Below, piece after piece: positions 33,053 through 41,681 of a stretch of 64,000 bases of DNA. Location of the stretch: NCBI RefSeq assembly GCF_900107105.1, contig NZ_FNOT01000001.1:310001-374000 (forward strand). Reading direction: 5' to 3'. Positions within the stretch are counted from its first letter, which is position 1; each line of letters begins with the position of its first letter. The notes beneath the pieces were generated by a model. That model made no database searches, was not told the DNA's origin, and saw only the letters and a program-made list of their open reading frames with translations. The stretch is from Geodermatophilus africanus. Lineage in GTDB: Bacteria > Actinomycetota > Actinomycetes > Mycobacteriales > Geodermatophilaceae. Position numbers and translations under genes: made by a program.

Positions 33053-33152
33053 AGGACCCCTGCCTCCCGCCACTCGTGGGAGGACCCCGTCCTGCCCGCC
33101 CTCTACGAGCTCAGGGCGGGACCCGGGACGGGCCGGGGCCCTGCAGCGGGCC
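33053..33152 (+). repeat. Composite repeat: type B nested in type A, same orientation
   Basis: Type-A head (GAGGACCCCTGCCTCCCGCC) begins 3 bp after the amidohydrolase stop; a complete type B (33081-33134, AGGACCCCGTCCTGCCCGCC to GGGACGGGCC) is inserted in its loop; the A tail resumes as GGGGCCCTGCAGCGGGCC. Confidence 0.8.
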
Positions 33153-33194
33153 GACCGGGGCAGGCAAGGGCTGGAGGCGAAGGGAGGCTGCCGG

Positions 33195-34022
33195 ATGGCA
33201 GGGCGGGGAGCAGGTCCGGACTTCGTCGAGGCGCTCGCGCGCGGCCTCGACGTCCTGGCGTGCTTCGACGCCCACCACCCGACGATGTCCCTCACCGAGG
33301 TGGCCTCCGCGGCGGGACTCGCCCGGCCGACGGCCCGCCGGCTGCTGCTGACGCTGGAGGAGCTCGGGTTCGTCCGGTCGACGGCGACCGGGTTCGAGCT
33401 GACCCCCCGGGTGCTGCGGCTCGGCATGGCCTACGTCGGCGCCCTCGGGATGTGGGACATCGCCCGGCCGCACCTCGAGGCGCTGGTGGCCGCGACCGGC
33501 GAGTCGTCGTCCATGGCCCAGCTCGACGGCTCGGACATCGTCTACGTGGCCCGGGTGTCCGTGCCCAAGCTGATCGCGCTGCGGGTGGAGATCGGCACGC
33601 GGTTCCCGGCGGCCCAGACCTCGCAGGGCAAGGTGCTGCTGGCCGCCCTCTCCCCCGCCGAGCTCGAGGCGACGCTCGCCCAGCCCAGCCGGGCGGGGCT
33701 GCCGCCGTACATCGGCCGGACCGCCGAGCAGCTGCGTCAAGACCTCGTCGAGGTGCGGGCTCGTGGCTGGGCGCTGGCCGACGAGGAGCTGGCGCCGGGC
33801 GTCCGGTCGGTGGCCGTTCCCGTCCGGGACGGGACCGGCTCGGTGCGGGCGGCCATGAACGTCACGGTGCACGCCGCCGGGACGTCCGTCGAGCGGCTGC
33901 TGGCCGAGCACCTGCCCCGGCTGCTGCGCACCGCGGGGGACGTGAGCGCGGAGTGGGCGCTGTGGCAGTCGCGGCCGCACGCGGAGGTCCGCCCCGCCGG
34001 CGAGGGCACCGGGACGGCCTGA
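33195..34022 (+). CDS. IclR-family transcriptional regulator (PcaR/PobR-like)
   Basis: 275 residues from ATG 33195 (GAAGGGAGG upstream). The N-terminal winged helix (about residues 10-70) reads ARGLDVLACFDAHHPTMSLT, then VASAAGLARPTARRLLLTL. The effector domain shows AQTSQGKVLLAALSP and ADEELAPGVRSVAVPVRDG, the standard IclR ligand-binding motifs. The SMAQLDGSDIVYVARV segment resembles regulators of protocatechuate/beta-ketoadipate genes. It likely controls the surrounding catabolic operons; the paired CGGACG palindromes are candidate sites. Confidence 0.93.
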   Translation: MAGRGAGPDFVEALARGLDVLACFDAHHPTMSLTEVASAAGLARPTARRLLLTLEELGFVRSTATGFELTPRVLRLGMAYVGALGMWDIARPHLEALVAATGESSSMAQLDGSDIVYVARVSVPKLIALRVEIGTRFPAAQTSQGKVLLAALSPAELEATLAQPSRAGLPPYIGRTAEQLRQDLVEVRARGWALADEELAPGVRSVAVPVRDGTGSVRAAMNVTVHAAGTSVERLLAEHLPRLLRTAGDVSAEWALWQSRPHAEVRPAGEGTGTA

Positions 34023-34033
34023 CGGCGGCGACG

Positions 34034-34798
34034 TCAGCGGCCGCGCCAGACCGGACGGCGCTTCTCGGCGAAGGCCGCCGCCCCCTCCCGCGCGTCCTCG
34101 CTGGCGAAGACCGGCGCGACGAGCTCGGCCTGCCGGGCCCAGCCCTCCCCGGTCGTCCAGTCGGCGCCGCCGAGGACCACCGCCTTGGTGGCGGCCAGGG
34201 CGAGCGGGCCGTTCGCGGCGATCGTCGCGGCCAGCGCGAGAGCGCCCTCCAGGGCCCCGCCCTCGGCCGTGACCCGGTTGACCAGGCCGACCTCCGCGGC
34301 CCGCCGGGCGTCGATCGGGTCCCCCGTCAGCAGCATCTCCATCGCCACGTTGCGCGGCACCCGCGTCGGCAGCAGCAGCGCGCCGCCGCCGGCAGCGACC
34401 AGCGAGCGCTTGACCTCGGGCACCCCGAAGCGCGCCGTCTCGGCCGCCACCACCAGGTCGCAGGCGAGCACCAGCTCGAACCCGCCGGCCAGCGCCCAGC
34501 CCTCGACCGCGGCGACGAGCGGCTTGCGCGGCGGGGTCTGCGTGATGCCGCACAGCCCGCGGCCCTCGATCGCGGGGGTCTCGCCGCGCAGGAAGGCCCT
34601 GAGGTCCATGCCGGCGGAGAAGGTGCTCCCGGCGCCGGTGAGGACGCCGACCCGCAGCCCGTCGTCGGCGTCGAGCTCGTCGACCCCCGCGGCCACGCCC
34701 TCGGCGACGGCGCGGGTGAGCGCGTTGCGCGCCTCCGGCCGGTCGATCGTGACGACCAGGACGCCCTCGCGCCGCTCGACCCGCACCTCGTCGGTCAC
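34034..34798 (-). CDS. Enoyl-CoA hydratase/isomerase family protein
   Basis: 254 residues from GTG 34798, overlapping the previous TGA (GTGA). Crotonase fold: IDRPEARNALT, the first oxyanion-hole strand STFSAGMDLRAF, the second ALAGGFELVLACDLVVAA, and FGVPEVKRSLVAAGGGALLL where one catalytic Glu (PEV) is kept and the second position is Gly-rich, so the reaction may be isomerisation or another crotonase reaction rather than hydration. Coupled to a CoA-transferase/racemase-like gene. Confidence 0.88.
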   Translation of the reverse strand: MTDEVRVERREGVLVVTIDRPEARNALTRAVAEGVAAGVDELDADDGLRVGVLTGAGSTFSAGMDLRAFLRGETPAIEGRGLCGITQTPPRKPLVAAVEGWALAGGFELVLACDLVVAAETARFGVPEVKRSLVAAGGGALLLPTRVPRNVAMEMLLTGDPIDARRAAEVGLVNRVTAEGGALEGALALAATIAANGPLALAATKAVVLGGADWTTGEGWARQAELVAPVFASEDAREGAAAFAEKRRPVWRGR

Positions 34799-35964
34799 CG
34801 CTTCTCCCCCCCGTCGGCCTGCACCACGGCGCCGCTGTCGAGCAACCCGGCCACCTCGTCCTCGCCGAAGCCCCACGCGGCCAGCGCCGAGCGGGTGTCC
34901 TGACCGGGGGCGCGGGGCCCGCCGCGGACCTCGCCGGGGGTCCGCGAGAAGCGCGGCGCGGGCGCGGGCTCGGGGTGCCCGCCGCGATCGGCGAAGGTGC
35001 CGCGGGCGGCCAGGTGCGGGTGGGACGGCGCCTCGGTCAGCCCGAGCACCGGCGTCACGCAGGCGTCGGTGCCGGCGAACGCCCCGGCCCACTCGTCGCG
35101 GGTGCGGGTGGCGAAGGCGGCGGCAATCCGGGCGCGCTGCTCCGGCCAGCGGGCGAGGTCGAGCTGGCCGCCGTGCGCGCCGGGGTCGATCTCCAGGCCG
35201 GCGAGCAGCTGGGCGTGGAACTGCGGCTCGATGGCGCCGACCGCCACGTGCCGGCCGTCGGCGCAGGCGTAGGTGCCGTAGAAGGGCGCGGCGCCGTCGA
35301 GCAGGTTGGCCGCGCGGCGGTCCTGCCACGCCCCGGCGCCGAGCAGGCCGTAGACCATCGTGACCAGCGAGCTGGCGCCGTCCACCATGGCCGCGTCGAC
35401 CACCTGGCCGCGTCCGCTCGTCTGCCGCTCGAGCAGCGCGGCGAGCACGCCGACGACCAGGAAGAGCGCGCCGCCGCCGAAGTCGGCCCCGATGTTCAGC
35501 GGGACCACCGGCGTCTCCGCCGTCCCGATGGCGTGCAGCGCGCCGGTGAGCCCCAGGTAGTTGATGTCGTGCCCGGCCCGGTCGGCGAGCGGCCCGTCCT
35601 GGCCCCAGCCGGTCATCCGCGCGTAGACCAGCCGCGGGTTGCGGGACCAGCAGTCCTCCGGCCCGACCCCGAGCCGCTCGGTCACGCCGGGGCGCAGCCC
35701 CTCGACCAGCACGTCGGCGGCCTCCGCCAGCCGCAGGACGACGTCCCGGCCGGCCGGGGTCTTGAGGTCGACGGCGACCGACGGGCGGCTGCGGTTCAGC
35801 GCGTCCTGCTCGGCCGGCACGAGCTGCGTGCCGCCGCCGGGACGGTCCACCCGGACGACGTCGGCGCCCAGCTCGGCCAGCAGCAGGCAGGCGTAGGGCG
35901 CGGGCCCGAGACCGGCGAGCTCGACGACGCGGATCCCCGCGAGGGGGCCGGTGGGCGGCAGCAC
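34795..35964 (-). CDS. CaiB/BaiF CoA-transferase (alpha-methylacyl-CoA racemase-like)
   Basis: 389 residues. Start GTG 35964. N-terminal LAGIRVVELAGLGPAPYACLL and LGADVVRVDRPGGG resemble alpha-methylacyl-CoA racemases (Mcr type) more than formyl-CoA transferases; the catalytic-region Asp is in AGHDINYLGLTGAL, matching the His/Asp pair of racemases. Either CoA transfer or racemisation of 2-methyl-branched acyl-CoA is possible. The downstream crotonase and the nearby IcmF mutase both handle branched acyl-CoA, which favours a branched-chain pathway (inference). Confidence 0.87.
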   Translation of the reverse strand: MLPPTGPLAGIRVVELAGLGPAPYACLLLAELGADVVRVDRPGGGTQLVPAEQDALNRSRPSVAVDLKTPAGRDVVLRLAEAADVLVEGLRPGVTERLGVGPEDCWSRNPRLVYARMTGWGQDGPLADRAGHDINYLGLTGALHAIGTAETPVVPLNIGADFGGGALFLVVGVLAALLERQTSGRGQVVDAAMVDGASSLVTMVYGLLGAGAWQDRRAANLLDGAAPFYGTYACADGRHVAVGAIEPQFHAQLLAGLEIDPGAHGGQLDLARWPEQRARIAAAFATRTRDEWAGAFAGTDACVTPVLGLTEAPSHPHLAARGTFADRGGHPEPAPAPRFSRTPGEVRGGPRAPGQDTRSALAAWGFGEDEVAGLLDSGAVVQADGGEKR

Positions 35965-36018
35965 GCGCGGACCCTAGCAACGCCCCGCGGCCGCCCGGCC
36001 CCGTCCGGGCAGGACGGG

Positions 36019-36126
36019 CGGCCTCCCTGCAGGGTCCCCGGCCCCGTCCAGAGGCTCGCCGCGAGCGTGCGAGCGGTGAGGAGGACGGGGTCCTTCTCCG
36101 AGCGGTGGGGGGCAGGGAGGTCCTCT
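36019..36126 (-). repeat. Composite repeat: type B nested in type A, same orientation
   Basis: On the minus strand the type-A head abuts the alcohol dehydrogenase stop (GAGGACCTCCCTGCCCCCCA), type B fills 36040-36095 (AAGGACCCCGTCCTCCTCAC to GGACGGGGCC), and the A tail ends GGACCCTGCAGGGAGGCC. Confidence 0.85.
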
Positions 36127-37245
36127 TCAGTCGAAGAGCACGAGCCCGCGGATGTTCTGGCCGTCCCGCATGTCGGCGTACCCCTGGGCGACCTGGTCGA
36201 GGGTGTAGGTCCGGGTGACGAGCTCGTCGAGCCGCAACGTGCCCGCCGTGTACTGGGCGAGCAGGTGGGGGATGTCCCACCGCGGGTTGCACCCGCCGAA
36301 GAGGGCTCCCTGCAGCCGCTTCTGGAAGACCGTGAACATGGTGGGGTTGATCGGGATGCCCGCTTGGCGCATCCCCCCGGTCCCGGTGAGCACCACCGTG
36401 CCCGCCTTGCGGACGGAGGCCACCGCCTCGGCGATGTGCTCCCCGGTCACGACGCCGACGGTGACGACCGTCGCGTCGGCCCCCTGCCCCTCGGTCATGG
36501 ACTGCGCGAGGGCGGTCGCCTCCTTCATCGTGTCGGTCACGTGCGTGGCGCCGAACTGCAGGGCGGTCTCCCGCTTGAACTCCACCGGGTCCACGGCGAT
36601 CACCGCGCGGGCGCCGATCGCCCGGGCGGCCTGCACGCTGTTGATGCCGACCCCGCCGACCCCCATGACGATCAGCACGTCGCCGGGCCGGGCGTCGGAC
36701 ATGTTGGTGACCGACCCCCACCCGGTGGCGACGCCGCAGCTGACCAGGGCGGCCTTGTCGAGCGGCAGGGTCCGGTCGATCTTGACCGCCGACCGGGCGT
36801 CGATGACGGTGTACTCGCTCAGCGCCGAGACGCCGGAGTGCTGGACCACCGGCTGTCCCCGGTACGAGAGCCGGAAGCTGGTGGGGTCGTCGAGCCGCGC
36901 CCCCAGGAAGAGCCGGGCGCCGAGGTCGCAGAGGTTCTGCCGTCCGGTCGAGCACATCCGGCACTGCCCGCAGACCGCGATGAAGCTCAGCACCACGTGG
37001 TCGCCCTCGCTCCACCCCGGCGTGTCGGGGCCGACCCCGACGACGACGCCGGCACCCTCGTGGCCGCCCGCGATGGGCAGCCGGAAGGCCGGGGAGTCAC
37101 CGACGGCGACGTGGTCGTCGGTGTGGCACAGCCCGGCGGCGGTCATCTTGACCAGCAGCTCACCGCGGCGGGGGCCGTCGAGGTCCAGCTCGGTCACCTC
37201 GTACTCGCCGGGCTGGGCGTGCAGGACTGCAGTCCGGGTCTTCAC
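36127..37245 (-). CDS. Zinc-dependent alcohol dehydrogenase, NDMA-dependent type
   Basis: 372 residues from GTG 37245. Catalytic-zinc ligands lie in GLCHTDDH and GGHEGAGV; the structural-zinc set is CGQCRMCSTGRQNLC. The Rossmann motif is VMGVGGVGINSVQAARAIGA. Segments such as VVLSFIAVCGQC, NLCDLGARL and the ending DMRDGQNIRGLVLFD match the actinobacterial NDMA-dependent alcohol dehydrogenase/formaldehyde-oxidising group, which keep NADH tightly bound. A 35-bp interrupted palindrome lies upstream in its promoter region, pointing to dedicated regulation. Confidence 0.92.
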   Translation of the reverse strand: MKTRTAVLHAQPGEYEVTELDLDGPRRGELLVKMTAAGLCHTDDHVAVGDSPAFRLPIAGGHEGAGVVVGVGPDTPGWSEGDHVVLSFIAVCGQCRMCSTGRQNLCDLGARLFLGARLDDPTSFRLSYRGQPVVQHSGVSALSEYTVIDARSAVKIDRTLPLDKAALVSCGVATGWGSVTNMSDARPGDVLIVMGVGGVGINSVQAARAIGARAVIAVDPVEFKRETALQFGATHVTDTMKEATALAQSMTEGQGADATVVTVGVVTGEHIAEAVASVRKAGTVVLTGTGGMRQAGIPINPTMFTVFQKRLQGALFGGCNPRWDIPHLLAQYTAGTLRLDELVTRTYTLDQVAQGYADMRDGQNIRGLVLFD

Positions 37246-37427
37246 GTCGGCTCCTTCTCTCCCTCGTCGTCGAGGTGTCGCGGTCCCCGTGGTGGACGGC
37301 GCCCGTCCGGCTCGGCCGGTCGGGCGACGCGGTGCGGCGGTACTCGTACGGACCACGCCGTCCTGGCGGCCGGGGCCGGGGTACTCGGGGTCGCCGGGGC
37401 GGTGTGGGGGAAAGGAGGACGGGTGGG

Positions 37428-37462
37428 GTCCGCAGCGAACTCCCAGGGAGTTCCTAGCGGAC
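37428..37462. promoter_or_regulatory. 35-bp interrupted palindrome upstream of the alcohol dehydrogenase
   Basis: Core GAACTCCC-A-GGGAGTTC (37437-37453) is perfect; after 3 unmatched bases on each side come matched outer arms GTCCGC and GCGGAC. It lies about 183 bp upstream of the dehydrogenase start in the 286-bp gene gap; otherwise the gap holds nothing I recognise. Confidence 0.55.
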
Positions 37463-37531
37463 TCACAGGCTTCGTGTCACCGCGCAACCCCCGGTGTCAC
37501 GTCCGCGCGCCCGACGCCGACCGATCGCAGG

Positions 37532-38407
37532 TCAGCCGCGCGTCGCCGCCAGCAGCCGTGCGCGGGCCGGGCCGAGCGAGGGGCCGTACCAGGTGAGGTC
37601 GCGGCCGGACACCAGCGCGGTGCGGAACCCCGGGAAGGCCTCGGGTCCGTCGTCGGCGGTGAAGAGGTAGGGCTCGTCGGGGAGGACGACGAGGTCCGGC
37701 CCCGCGGCGGTGATGTCGGCGGCCGCCACCGTCGGGTACCGGTCCTCCGCGGCCGCGAAGACGTTGACCAGCCCCAGCCGGGTCAGCACGTCACCGGTGA
37801 AGGTGCGGGGTCCGACGACCATCCAGGGGTCGCGCCACACCGGGACGGCGACCCGGCGCGGCGGCGCGGGCACCGGCCGGGCCCACTCCGCGGCCGCCGC
37901 CGACAGCCAGCCCGGCTCCCCCACGTCGAGCACCGCGCCGAAGAGCCGGCGCAGCGACGCCAGCCCCTCGTCGACCGACTCCACGACGGTCACCCACACC
38001 GGGACGCCGGCCGCTCGCAACCGGTCGACGTCGAGGCGCCGGTTCTCCTCGCGGTTGCAGACGACGAGGTCGGGCTCGAGCGCCGCGATCGCCGCGCGGT
38101 CGGGGTTCTTGGTGCCCCGCACCCGGGGCACGTCGAGCCCGGCGGGGTGGCTGCACCAGTCGGTGGCGCCCACCAGCCGCTCGGGGACCGTCTCCGCCAG
38201 CGCCTCGGTGAGCGAGGGCACCAGCGACACCACCCGCCGCGGCGGGCGCGGGAACTCGACCGCTGTCCCCAGGTCATCCGTGGTGACGTGCTGGAACGGC
38301 CCCGCTGCAGGGTCCCGCCGCAGGCCCCGTCCCGGGGCTCGCGCCGAGCTTGCGAGGCGTGAGGAGGACGGGGTCCTTCGATGGCGGGGGGCAGCGGGGT
38401 CCTTCAT
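37532..38407 (-). CDS. Helical-backbone metal receptor / BtuF-like protein without signal peptide
   Basis: 291 residues if it starts at ATG 38407, which overlaps the icmF stop as TGATG. From VTTDDLGTAVEFPRPPRRVV onward it is the class III solute-binding fold: SLVPSLTEALAETVPERLVG, TDWCSHP, KNPDRAAIAALEPDLVV and the final helices. BtuF-type relatives bind cobalamin outside the membrane, but here no export signal exists. The first ~40 residues (MKDPAAPRHRRTPSSS...) are encoded by a composite hairpin repeat; no other ATG, GTG or TTG lies before the domain. A B12-handling role beside the B12 enzyme is inferred. Confidence 0.8.
   Translation of the reverse strand: MKDPAAPRHRRTPSSSRLASSARAPGRGLRRDPAAGPFQHVTTDDLGTAVEFPRPPRRVVSLVPSLTEALAETVPERLVGATDWCSHPAGLDVPRVRGTKNPDRAAIAALEPDLVVCNREENRRLDVDRLRAAGVPVWVTVVESVDEGLASLRRLFGAVLDVGEPGWLSAAAAEWARPVPAPPRRVAVPVWRDPWMVVGPRTFTGDVLTRLGLVNVFAAAEDRYPTVAAADITAAGPDLVVLPDEPYLFTADDGPEAFPGFRTALVSGRDLTWYGPSLGPARARLLAATRG
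38298..38404 (-). repeat. Composite repeat: type B nested in type A, translated as an N-terminus
   Basis: Minus-strand type-A head (AAGGACCCCGCTGCCCCCCG) follows the icmF stop within 3 bp, type B occupies 38323-38378 (AAGGACCCCGTCCTCCTCAC to GGACGGGGCC), and the A tail ends GGACCCTGCAGCGGGGCC. Both types stay open in the frame of the metal-receptor gene. Confidence 0.87.
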
Positions 38408-41400
38408 CAGACGTTGCGCCGGTACTGGCCGCCCACCTCGAAGAAGGCGTCGCTGATCTGGCCGAGCGAGCAGGCCCGGACGGCGTCCATCAGCGCCGCG
38501 AAGACGTTGCCGCCCTCGGCGGCCGTCCGCTGCAGCTCGGCCAGCGCGGCCGGGGCCTCGTCGGCGTGCCGGGCGTGGAAGTCCGCGAGCCGCTGCAGCT
38601 GCGACTGCTTCTCGGCCTCGGTGGCCCGCGCGAGCTCCAGCGGCTTCGGCGGGGTCTCGTCGCGGTGCGGGTCGAGGAAGGTGTTGACGCCGACGATGGG
38701 CAGGCTGCCGTCGTGCTTGCGGTGCTCGTAGAGCATCGACTCGTCCTGGATCTTGCCGCGCTGGTAGCCGGTCTCCATCGCGCCCAGCACGCCGCCGCGC
38801 TCGGCGATCCGGTCGAACTCGGCGAGCACCGCCTCCTCGACCAGGTCGGTGAGCTCGTCGACGACGAACGAGCCCTGCAGCGGGTTCTCGTTGCCCGCCA
38901 GGCCCCACTCCTTGTCGATGATCATCTGGATGGCCAGCGCCCGCCGGACGGAGTGCTCGGACGGCGTCGTCACCGCTTCGTCGTAGGCGTTGGTGTGCAG
39001 GCTGTTGGCGTTGTCGTAGACGGCGCAGAGGGCCTGCAGCGTCGTGCGGATGTCGTTGAAGTCCATCTCCTGCGCGTGCAGCGACCGGCCCGAGGTCTGC
39101 ACGTGGTATTTCAGCTGCTGCGATCGCGACCCGGCGCCGTAGCGCTCCCTCATCGCGACCGCCCAGATGCGGCGGGCCACGCGCCCGATCACCGAGTACT
39201 CGGCGTCCATGCCGTTGGAGAAGAAGAACGACAGGTTGGGGGCGAAGTCGTCGATCGCCATGCCGCGCGCCAGATAGGCCTCGACGTAGGTGATGCCGTT
39301 GGCGAGGGTGAAGGCCAGCTGGCTGATCGGGTTCGCCCCGGCCTCGGCGATGTGGTAGCCGGAGATCGAGACCGAGTAGAAGTTGCGCACCCGGTGCTCG
39401 ATGAACCACTGCTGGATGTCGGCCATGCAGCGCAGCGCGAACTCGGTCGAGAAGATGCAGGTGTTCTGGCCCTGGTCCTCCTTGAGGATGTCCGCCTGCA
39501 CCGTGCCGCGGACGGTGGCCAGCACGAACGCCCGGATCTCCTCGGTCTCGGCGGCGTCGGGCTCCCGGCCCTCCTCCTCGCGGAACCGGTCCAGCCGCTG
39601 GTCGATCGCGGTGTTGAGGAACATCGCGAGGATCGCCGGCGCCGGGCCGTTGATGGTCATCGAGACCGACGTGGTCGGGTCGCAGAGGTCGAACCCGGAG
39701 TAGAGGACCGCCATGTCGTCGAGCGTCGCGATGGAGACGCCGGAGGTGCCGACCTTGCCGTAGACGTCGGGGCGCGGGTCGGGGTCGCGGCCGTAGAGGG
39801 TGACCGAGTCGAATGCCGTCGACAGCCGGGTCGCCTCGTTGCCCGCCGACAGCATCTGGAAGCGCCGGTTGGTGCGGAAGGCGTCGCCCTCACCGGCGAA
39901 CATCCGCGCCGGGGCCTCGCCGGACCGCTTGAACGGGAAGACGCCTGCGGTGAACGGGTAGCCGCCGGGCAGGTTCTCCCGGCGCAGGAAGCGCAGCAGC
40001 TCGGCGTCGTCGGTCGTGCGCGGCAGCGCGACCCGGCGCACCGGGCTCCCGGACAGCGTCTCGCGGGTCAGCGGCGTGCGGATCTCCTTCCCGCGCACCG
40101 TGTAGACGTACTCGTCGCCGGAGTAGGCCTCGACCCGCGCCGGCCACTCGTCGAGCAGCTCGCGCACCTCGGGCAGCAGCTCGCGGTCGGCGGCCTCGAC
40201 CGCGGCGCAGGCGGCCTCGGCGGCCGCGCCGTCCAGCACCTCGGCGGCGGTGCGCAGGTGCTGCCGGCGGCGGACGAGCGCGGCCTGCTGGTCGGTCCGC
40301 GCGTGGTAGCCGCGGACGGCCTCGGTGATCTCGGCGAGGTACCGCGCGCGCTGCGCGGGGACGACGCTGGTGAGGCCGGACGACGCCGGAACGTCGACCC
40401 GCGGCAGGACGCCGGCGCCCGCGGGCAACCCCTTCTCGACGAGCAGGCCGAGCAGGTGCTGGTAGAGCGCGGTCACGCCGTCGTCGTTGAACCGGGCGGC
40501 GCTGGTGCCGAAGACCGGCATGGCCTGCCACGGCTGCCCGAACGCCTCGCGGTTGCGGACCATCTGCCGGGCGACGTCCCGCCGGGCGTCCTCCGCCCCG
40601 CGGCGCTCGTACTTGTTGATCGCGACGACGTCGGCGAAGTCGAGCATGTCGATCTTCTCCAGCTGCGAGGCGGCGCCGAACTCCGGCGTCATCACGTACA
40701 GCGCTACGTCGGAGAACGGCACGATGCCGGCGTCGCCCTGGCCGATGCCCGGCGTCTCCACGATCACCAGGTCGAAGCCGGCGGCCTTGACCGCGCACAG
40801 CACGTCGTCCAGGTGCTCGGGGGTCTCCGCACCGGCCGACCGGGTGGCCAGCGAGCGGAAGAAGGTGTGCGACCCCTCCCCGGTCTCCAGGGCGTTCATC
40901 CGGATCCGGTCGCCGAGCAGCGCCCCGCCGCCGCGGCGCCGGGTGGGGTCGATCGCCAGGACGGCGACCCGCAGCTTGTCCTCCTGGTCGGTGCGCAGCC
41001 GGCGCAGCAACTCGTCGGTGAGCGAGGACTTGCCCGACCCACCGGTCCCGGTGATGCCGAGGACCGGCACCGTCCGGCCGTCGGCCGCCTGCCGCATCCT
41101 GGTCGCGAGCAGGGCGTCGCGGCCGGACTCGAGCACGGTGATCGCGCGGGCCAGGCCGGCGGGGTCGCCGGTGAGGAGGGCCTCGACGTCCGGGCGCTGC
41201 TGGGTCAGGTCGACGTCGCACTCGCGGATCAGTTCGTTGATCATGCCGGGCAGACCGAGGCGCTGACCGTCCTCGGGGCTGAAGATGCGCACGCCGCGCT
41301 CGCGGAGCAGCGCGATCTCCTCGGGCACGATCACGCCCCCGCCGCCCCCGAACACCTTGACGTGCCCCGCGCCGGCCGCGGCCAGCCGCTCCACCAGGTA

Positions 41401-41640
41401 GCTGAAGTACTCGACGTGGCCGCCCTGGTAGGAGGAGATCGCCACGCCCTGCACGTCCTCCTCCAGCGCTGCCCGAACGACGCTGTCGACGCTGCGGTCG
41501 TGCCCGAGGTGCACCACCTCGGCGCCCTGGCTCTGCAGCAGCCGGCGCATCACGTTGATCGCGGCGTCGTGGCCGTCGAACAGGCTCGCCGCGGTGACGA
41601 AGCGGACCGGGTGGGTGGGGATGTGCAGGTCGGACGGCAT
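38407..41640 (-). CDS. icmF: Fused isobutyryl-CoA mutase (B12-dependent, with built-in G-protein chaperone)
   Basis: 1077 residues from ATG 41640. The B12-binding domain comes first (residues about 10-145, SLFDGHDAAINVM with the cobalt-ligand His). The MeaB-like GTPase sits at about 190-420 (ITGTGGSGKSS, VETPGIGQGD, NKYERR). A mutase TIM barrel forms the C-terminal half (YSGFDLCDPTTSVSMTINGP, NTCIFSTEFALRCMADIQQW). This order is diagnostic of IcmF, which interconverts isobutyryl- and butyryl-CoA, and in some cases isovaleryl- and pivalyl-CoA. It is preceded by a palindromic site and followed, with a 1-bp overlap, by a BtuF-like gene. Confidence 0.96.
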   Translation of the reverse strand: MPSDLHIPTHPVRFVTAASLFDGHDAAINVMRRLLQSQGAEVVHLGHDRSVDSVVRAALEEDVQGVAISSYQGGHVEYFSYLVERLAAAGAGHVKVFGGGGGVIVPEEIALLRERGVRIFSPEDGQRLGLPGMINELIRECDVDLTQQRPDVEALLTGDPAGLARAITVLESGRDALLATRMRQAADGRTVPVLGITGTGGSGKSSLTDELLRRLRTDQEDKLRVAVLAIDPTRRRGGGALLGDRIRMNALETGEGSHTFFRSLATRSAGAETPEHLDDVLCAVKAAGFDLVIVETPGIGQGDAGIVPFSDVALYVMTPEFGAASQLEKIDMLDFADVVAINKYERRGAEDARRDVARQMVRNREAFGQPWQAMPVFGTSAARFNDDGVTALYQHLLGLLVEKGLPAGAGVLPRVDVPASSGLTSVVPAQRARYLAEITEAVRGYHARTDQQAALVRRRQHLRTAAEVLDGAAAEAACAAVEAADRELLPEVRELLDEWPARVEAYSGDEYVYTVRGKEIRTPLTRETLSGSPVRRVALPRTTDDAELLRFLRRENLPGGYPFTAGVFPFKRSGEAPARMFAGEGDAFRTNRRFQMLSAGNEATRLSTAFDSVTLYGRDPDPRPDVYGKVGTSGVSIATLDDMAVLYSGFDLCDPTTSVSMTINGPAPAILAMFLNTAIDQRLDRFREEEGREPDAAETEEIRAFVLATVRGTVQADILKEDQGQNTCIFSTEFALRCMADIQQWFIEHRVRNFYSVSISGYHIAEAGANPISQLAFTLANGITYVEAYLARGMAIDDFAPNLSFFFSNGMDAEYSVIGRVARRIWAVAMRERYGAGSRSQQLKYHVQTSGRSLHAQEMDFNDIRTTLQALCAVYDNANSLHTNAYDEAVTTPSEHSVRRALAIQMIIDKEWGLAGNENPLQGSFVVDELTDLVEEAVLAEFDRIAERGGVLGAMETGYQRGKIQDESMLYEHRKHDGSLPIVGVNTFLDPHRDETPPKPLELARATEAEKQSQLQRLADFHARHADEAPAALAELQRTAAEGGNVFAALMDAVRACSLGQISDAFFEVGGQYRRNV

Positions 41641-41681
41641 GTCGCTCCCAGCGTCGGACGCGCGACAGACCCGCGCCGATT

